Assembly: GCA_963556195.1 (NCBI GenBank)
Contig: OY744519.1
Coordinates: 37,866,301 to 37,930,300, forward strand
Direction: 5' to 3'
DNA: 64,000 nt
From: Sepiola atlantica
Lineage: Eukaryota; Mollusca; Cephalopoda; Sepiida; Sepiolidae
Below, in pieces: positions 58,130-64,000 of this stretch. Numbering within the stretch: position 1 is the stretch's first letter; every line of letters starts with the position of its first letter. A model generated the notes under the pieces. It ran no database searches, was not told the origin of the DNA, and saw nothing but the letters and a program-made list of their open reading frames with translations. A program made the position numbers and the translations under genes.

Positions 58130-58545
58130 ACCTAATGTAAGTATTCTACTTTGGCGTAACGGTTAGCGACGGAGTATATTGACGTCGGTGTGACTGTTTT
58201 AAAGTTCGATCCCAACCAACCTCTACAAGGGGGTAGGCAAGGTACGACCGGGAAGATACATATTAATACGATAGCGTGTGTCATTTTGTGTGTCACGCTT
58301 ACATCAAAAGTGACGAATTTCCGAAATGTTGTTTGCTTCTCATAGATTTGAGCCACATTTAATTTAATCTAAAACATTTAGAAAGTAACGTTTACTCGTC
58401 GAAATCAGAATTAATCGATCAAATCGAGAAAAAAAGTCTGACGGACGGCCAGACGGACACGAAACCGCTTTTATAGGTTAAGAACAAGATATTTGGTATT
58501 GAAAACATAATTTCGTGTAATTTACACGGGTCCCGCTAGTAATAA
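58130..58545 (+). repeat. tRNA-derived SINE
   Basis: The head has TGGCGTAACGGTTAGCGAC (A box, from about 58152) and AAAGTTCGATCCCAACC (B box, about 58200). The spacing is close to that of a tRNA. A body of about 330 bp follows, with a GACGGACGGCCAGACGGACA block and a CGTGTAATTTACACGGGTCC end. That end is itself a short inverted repeat (GTGTAATTTACAC). No CCA, no intron and no paired acceptor stem, so it is not a working tRNA gene. Confidence 0.72.
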
Positions 58546-58549
58546 TTAT

Positions 58550-61500
58550 AGCGAAAAACTGCACGACTTCCACTCATTCCATACAAAATTAATTCTTCCC
58601 GAAGAAACAAAAAGTATTCTTAGAAAGTGATCAGATGGAGCAGAACCCTACTCTCTATCGATTAGCCGTTACAAAAGGAAGTAATACAAGGCCAATTACT
58701 ATTAGCATGATGTGGATCAACGATGGTTAATCACACCACACAATTCTAAATACGAATTATTCCTGTGTAAAGTTGTAAAATAACAAGAAAAATTGCAATG
58801 TTTATTTAGAAAGCAACGGGACGAACATATTTGAGAGAAAATACTTAGAGGTATTTTCAAGGGAGACTCTATGATTTCACTACTTTTTTATGGAGATAAC
58901 AACCCAGACTAATACACTAGTGATACACATATTTACAGAAACGAAAGTAAAAATACCATTAGAATTAATGATGGATAATTTTAAAGTATCAGCAAATCAC
59001 AACAATTGTTAGATATACAAATGAGTAAAACAGAAATATTTCGTGGAATTATGGATTTAAAACGTATAATAACGATGAGGAAAAAGATAACGCTTGGTAG
59101 AAACGAATGTATGAAGCAGTGTAATCTTAATACAATAAGCGAAAACGTCAATTTTAAATATCCACACATTATAAAAGCGCTCGCCATGAAAAACACAGGG
59201 ATCACATATGTAATGAAATAAAACTCCACAGAAACACAGATAAGTTGTTCTCATTTTCGGGGGGGGGAATATTAAATGATGTAAATTAACATAGCTGCAA
59301 TCTTCGGGGAGGTCTTGATGCAGAACAAACAATACTGAGGAACGAAACACAATAAACTTTTTACGCAAAGGGGAATGAACAAGTGAGCATGAATATTTAA
59401 CGAAACGAAAGCGAAAGAGTGAAATAAATACAGTTTCATTAGAAGAGCAGCAATATCGAAAAATAAGGTTATACGTGTATACATAAAAACAACAAAACAC
59501 ATTTTGTATTGAAAGTCAAATAACATAGACCGCAATTTTCATAATTAAATTCATACGTCATACGTCAAATATCTAAAAGAAAATTGTTTTAAATTAATTC
59601 TACAATATAAAGCATTCCTATATTGTTAACATTTATTTGTATTTTACTTGCATCAGTTGCGAATCGAGGTAACGTGTCGCCTGGAGCAATATTCATAAGA
59701 TCCGCCCGTTTTTTGGTGTGAGGACAAAAAATTAATTATCTATAATGAACAAACAATGAGAAACAATGAATTTGAAAAGAAAACAAAACTCGTTTTTTTC
59801 TAAATTATCGATAAAAAATTTCGTGAATTTTGACTTTGTGAGAGTTTGTAGAAGCACAGTCCAATATTATTTTTATCAAAGATCATCACCTCCAAATGTT
59901 CATGCTCAATTGATAAGAGCAACAAATTCGACAGGCGATCTTGCGACATGATCGATCTTAAGTGAGATTTATATTATATTGTGATGGTGATCGTCCCTAT
60001 TCCCTGGACTCTTCAAGCCACTATGCATAGAGGAGCTTACGCCGAGTAGCCTTTTTGGAACAGATAATCCGGTTCTTCTGTAAATACACACACTTGTAAA
60101 TATTCAACCGCCTTGCTATATTTATCATCGGCCCTTTAAAGTGGCAAAACTGGTGACGATAACTCTTCCTCAATCGGGCTTTAAAATAGCCTAGGCTTAT
60201 GTTGCACACAGAACTGGGAAGGTAAACTAAGAAGTATGTCGGATTCGACAAAACAATTATCATAAAATAATTTTCGATAAAAGATGGTGTGATATGCTCG
60301 GAAAAATTCAGAAGTCAAAAGCTGTACTAGCTTTTTAACACACGTGGGCCGAATCTGATAACGTCATCAAATATGATTGAAAGAAAGGTTTCCTTTGCCT
60401 CGTATTTCATGTGAGGACATTTATAATACGAACTGTGCGAATAAGAACAATTTTAAAAAAGGAAAGTTGGTGCAGTTGAGCGTACCTAATTCGTCATTAC
60501 ATTTGTACATCATTTGATACGATACAATCATGAACAAATGTATTCAGCTCTAAAACGTCTCTTTTTCGTAAAAGGTAAAGATGCATTTTTCTCACAAAGA
60601 AAGAATACGAAGACTACACTACTTTCACAAGCGCAGTTAACAAATACTGCGATAATTCCAAATTATTGGAGTAAAGCTCTAACAATTGTAAATGTCTAAC
60701 TTTCGCACAGGTTTTAATATCGAATACGTACGCAGATATCAAAAGAATGATCTTGAATAAACTAAAATATGAACTGTCAACGTTTTGTTAGTGTTCGCCA
60801 AGATTCAAAGCTGAGTGTCACATATTAGAAAAGTACGTACTAAAATGTAAATTGATTCACAAACTAAATTTAATAGAAAATAATAATAAATTGATATCTA
60901 ACCCATATTTCGGTTACGGGCAACTGCATTAGTAAAACGATTAAACACACAGTATTTTATTGTGATTGCATGGAACACAAAAGTACGCACTTCAACGTAA
61001 TACATACGATTTAATCAAAAGTCTTATAAACAATGTTAATGCTATAAGAGTGTAAGTGTAAATAAGTATATTGAATAAATATTACAAATCACAACTTGAT
61101 TCCAGCCTAGATTTTTCGATAATAAATCTTCGAACATGAAAAAAAAAATGGAAAACAAACTTTGATGAGAACATAAATATAGCTAACCACTTCAGTGGTT
61201 AACAAATAACTTTTAAAGGAGAGCTAATGGTAGTGTTACATCAAACTAAAATATTTGTAGTCAATCACTAAAACAACATCTTTGAAATTGTAATTATGGG
61301 TTTTGTCTTTCCGTCACAATATTGAAACTCTAAACTATAGAGAAACTAAAGACCAAATAAAAGAATGCTTTTCGGACTAGAAATTAGAGCTTGATTTCAG
61401 TGATGCTCATCTACATATCACTCTGGACGAGGAGTGGTCAAAGCTAGAGGTGTGTACAAATTGGAACGATTACCATTAGGTGCAAGGGTGAACTAACCAT

Positions 61501-63740
61501 TTATTTCAATAAGTAATTGACACATTGATAAGCAGTCTGGAGTTAACGACAAGTTAAAAATTACCCCAAACAATTTAAACATAATCAAAACAATCTGTCG
61601 ATTAAATTATGTACTTAATCTGAATATTCCATAATCGGTTTCGAGATCTCGTGGTCAAGATTTCTAGAACTGGCCATTATTGATCGATTATTAAACATTT
61701 TTGTTTATTGAGCTAAGGCATAAAATTCTTTATTCATAGAATATATATACTCGCTATTATTGAATACATGTGCATCTATGTTATTTAATGTCTAACTAGT
61801 GAGACCCGTGCCTAACGTTCCCGATAAATATTTATACCTGAGAATGTTTAGGTCTCAAAATTAAGATACGGAGTAGCGCGAAGTACGGGTATTTTTAATA
61901 TTTATATATTTATGTATTCTGAAATAGTTCTGTTAGTAAGTGAGTAAAGAAAAACACCCTAAAACATGTTTCGGTAAAGGTATACAGGAAAAATTCCTCA
62001 ACTAATAATAAGTGTGCGTTTTTTATTATGCCGGAGGGGAGTATTCTATATTTTTTCGAGGAAGTGATGTATAATAGTTGTCAATTTGTAGTTTTGTTTC
62101 ATCAGGAAATTCTGGGGCCCAACATTTAACTACAGGACTGAGTCTATAATTTGTTAAAGTTTAAGTTAACGGATGCGGTGGAATACTTCGTAAGTTAATA
62201 AAAATGTTAGGTTAAAGTTCTATGCGAAATTAAGCTCTCATTGTAAATTGTAAATTACGTGTTCGTTTGTTTCCTCCCGGTGTGATTGAAATCTTAAATA
62301 ATTGTGTGTGTAATACAAAACAACCGAATCTTAAATTAAGTTTTATTTCCTCCAAGAGTAAGTCGCTTTTTATTTTATAGTTAATATAAAATAGTCCCCG
62401 GTGTGTGTTTTGTTTAATTTAAATACTGCTGTGAAGCTATACTTGGGTAAAGAAAAAAACAAACAACGAGAAAGGTTTTATAAAGTATCGAAGTACGGGT
62501 ATTGTTAATCAATATAATGAAGTAAAGTCGGGTTTCCCCATGTGATTCATAATCAATCAGTAAGATGACGGTGTAATTTCTTAGTTTAGTCACGGAAATT
62601 ATTATTTATCGTTTATATTTCGTTATTATTTTCGCCAAACTATGTTTGTGTGGTTTTGCAATCAGTAATTTATATTAGTGTTCGAACGATTAATCGGAAA
62701 CGGATTCTTGAATTTAAATACGTTGTGTTGGGTTCTTACTCAGTCGATTTCCCCCTTACACAATATTTACCAACTTCTTCGATAGTGTCACTCATCACCT
62801 GATTTCTTGTTTCTTACTCCCGATCTTTCTGTTCAAACGGATATCAATTCTGATCTCTTTTAAAACTATCTCTCTCGATGAGCCGATAACATGAAATACA
62901 GTGAAGAATATTTAAAATAGTACAAATGTTTACAGAAAAAGTCGCACAATGCATACATAGATAAAACAATCAATGGCTTAATTAAAAATACTGATTACTA
63001 TATTGTTCTGCAAAATTCGATCTTTCACAAGTAAACTCAATTATTGTATACGTGTCGAATTTTAAAGTTTTTCCAGTTGGCTTTGGTTTAATTATTGCTG
63101 AAATTATACATTTCTGACATATTCATTACCTGAATTACACTAAATCTTGCTGTTTTTGCAAATTATCTATATATCAACAGATAGAACAAATGAATTCCGC
63201 AAATTGCTAAACTATACTCATATATATATGTATTAATTTTAACAACACTCAATCTGTGACAAGTAAATCTCATTATTAACAAAATGTTGGATCATTTAGG
63301 TTTTCGAATTGTCTCTGTTGTATTTATTTTGGAATGATAAATATTGAATTATTCTTATCTGAATAACACTAGATAAATATGGATTTTTGCAAATCAGCTA
63401 AATATCTCCAGAGAAAATTAATAAGTGCTGGAGACTTTTCTTAGGTATAGTTATCTTGCAATTGATGACGTTTTTAACTGTTTATCGGAATATAAGAAAT
63501 ACAAATTAAAACAGATAACCTGTTATCAATCTACTCGAAGGAACAGTTCCCTGTGGCTACAGCTTAAGCACCTGTTTTCTTCTGCGGAAATTCCATTCAA
63601 GGTATTCGTATGATAAAACTCTAGTATTACCCCTTTTAACGGGACTCTAAACACATTATCACAACTCATAGATAGATGCCTAGAACGATACACTAGAATA
63701 CATAATCACAGTGAAATGTTTAATAACGACATTGTTCTGA
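58550..63740. other. Long AT-rich stretch with no recognised feature
   Basis: All frames are short, and the longest (59500-59057, -, 147 codons) overlaps others and has no motif. Weak points of note are a GGGGGGGG run near 59260 and the phrase CGAAGTACGGGTATT, which occurs twice (61879 and 62491) about 610 bp apart. Confidence 0.5.
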
Positions 63741-63754
63741 GAAATACTTTTGTT

Positions 63755-64000
63755 TTTACCCCGCCTAATAAACCGGTATCGTCCGGACCTTTCGGTCTGG
63801 ATTTACGCCGGTCTATAGGGGGTTGTCGGTCATGTCCACCCTCCCAGGCTTTGCCTCCCCTCTTTGGAGAGAAGTAAGTTTATTGCTTACTGTCTGAGGC
63901 GCCCCTATCGGGGGATTCCGACGGGGCTGCCAAGGCAATTTTTAAACAGGCAGAGTGCTCAAATTCTCGAGAGCTGGCTCTTTCCCACTTTCTCGACCTT
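63755..64000. other. GC-rich block running off the window
   Basis: Composition changes abruptly at about 63755 from roughly 30% GC to clearly over 50%. The block contains a TCCGGACCTTTCGGTCTGGA stem-loop (63780-63799), CCCCTATCGGGGG, and pyrimidine-rich CCACCCTCCC. No frame is long enough to judge. It may be the start of another retroelement's leader. Confidence 0.4.

Noticed and set aside
59057..59535. Overlapping - strand frames up to 147 codons
   Set aside because: Two frames overlap on the same strand with Cys/Phe/Tyr-rich text. Nothing resembles a known family.

Overview
The window is non-coding, repeat-dominated animal DNA. I found no host gene that I can defend: no multi-exon gene, no tRNA gene and no intact rRNA gene. 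It is AT-rich and full of long (TA)n, (GA)n and (AAT)n tracts. It carries many retroelements of different kinds: APE-type LINEs, an R2/R4-like LINE, Penelope-like elements (PLEs), tRNA- and 5S-derived short repeats, a mariner-like deletion derivative and a large satellite array. This fits a lophotrochozoan genome, and a coleoid cephalopod is my best guess. The species call is inference, not something the sequence proves.

Layout. 1-2.1 kb: unique-looking AT-rich DNA. 2.13-5.96 kb: an apparently full-length, open LINE on the + strand with an 11-bp target-site duplication. 6.3-9.76 kb: a broken LINE of another family on the - strand. 10-19 kb: low-complexity and unique DNA with a 5S-rRNA-like repeat, a degenerate 0.4-0.5 kb tandem repeat and a perfect-looking small hairpin. 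19.4-24.67 kb: about 16 nearly identical copies of a 328-bp unit, 12 in one direction and then 4 inverted. Each unit has the outline of a tiny gene. 24.7-28.4 kb: a degenerate PLE with inverted ends. 28.48-31.93 kb: a second, more decayed copy of the 6.3-9.76 kb LINE family. 32-38 kb: microsatellites, a possible solo LTR and a mariner-like deletion derivative sitting in (TA)n. 38.4-53.2 kb: four more PLE copies or fragments (38.6-40.6, 42.1-44.0, 44.8-49.8 and 51.8-52.5 kb), then tandem ribozyme-bearing repeats. 54.9-57.1 kb: a broken R2/R4-like LINE. 58.1-58.5 kb: a tRNA-derived SINE. 58.5-63.7 kb: no recognisable feature. 63.75-64 kb: an abrupt GC-rich block running off the edge.

Main theme. 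The PLE ends carry hammerhead-ribozyme folds that can be drawn by hand: CTGANGA and GAAA cores, plus stems I, II and III, on the sense strand of the element. In the best-preserved PLE (44.8-49.8 kb, one internal stop codon in an otherwise open 714-codon frame), the 39-bp terminal direct repeat starts 3 nt downstream of the predicted ribozyme cut. That ties self-cleavage to the element's 5' end. Next to another PLE, two and a half tandem ~280-bp units each carry a hammerhead and look like a non-autonomous retrozyme-type passenger. One of them contains an exact 58-bp patch copied from the neighbouring PLE. Hammerheads in PLE terminal repeats and in small tandem retrozymes are established knowledge. 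The arrangement here, the patch and the boundary coincidence are read from this sequence.

All coordinates of degenerate elements are hand estimates, good to about 10-50 bp. Exact repeats and open frames are given to the base.
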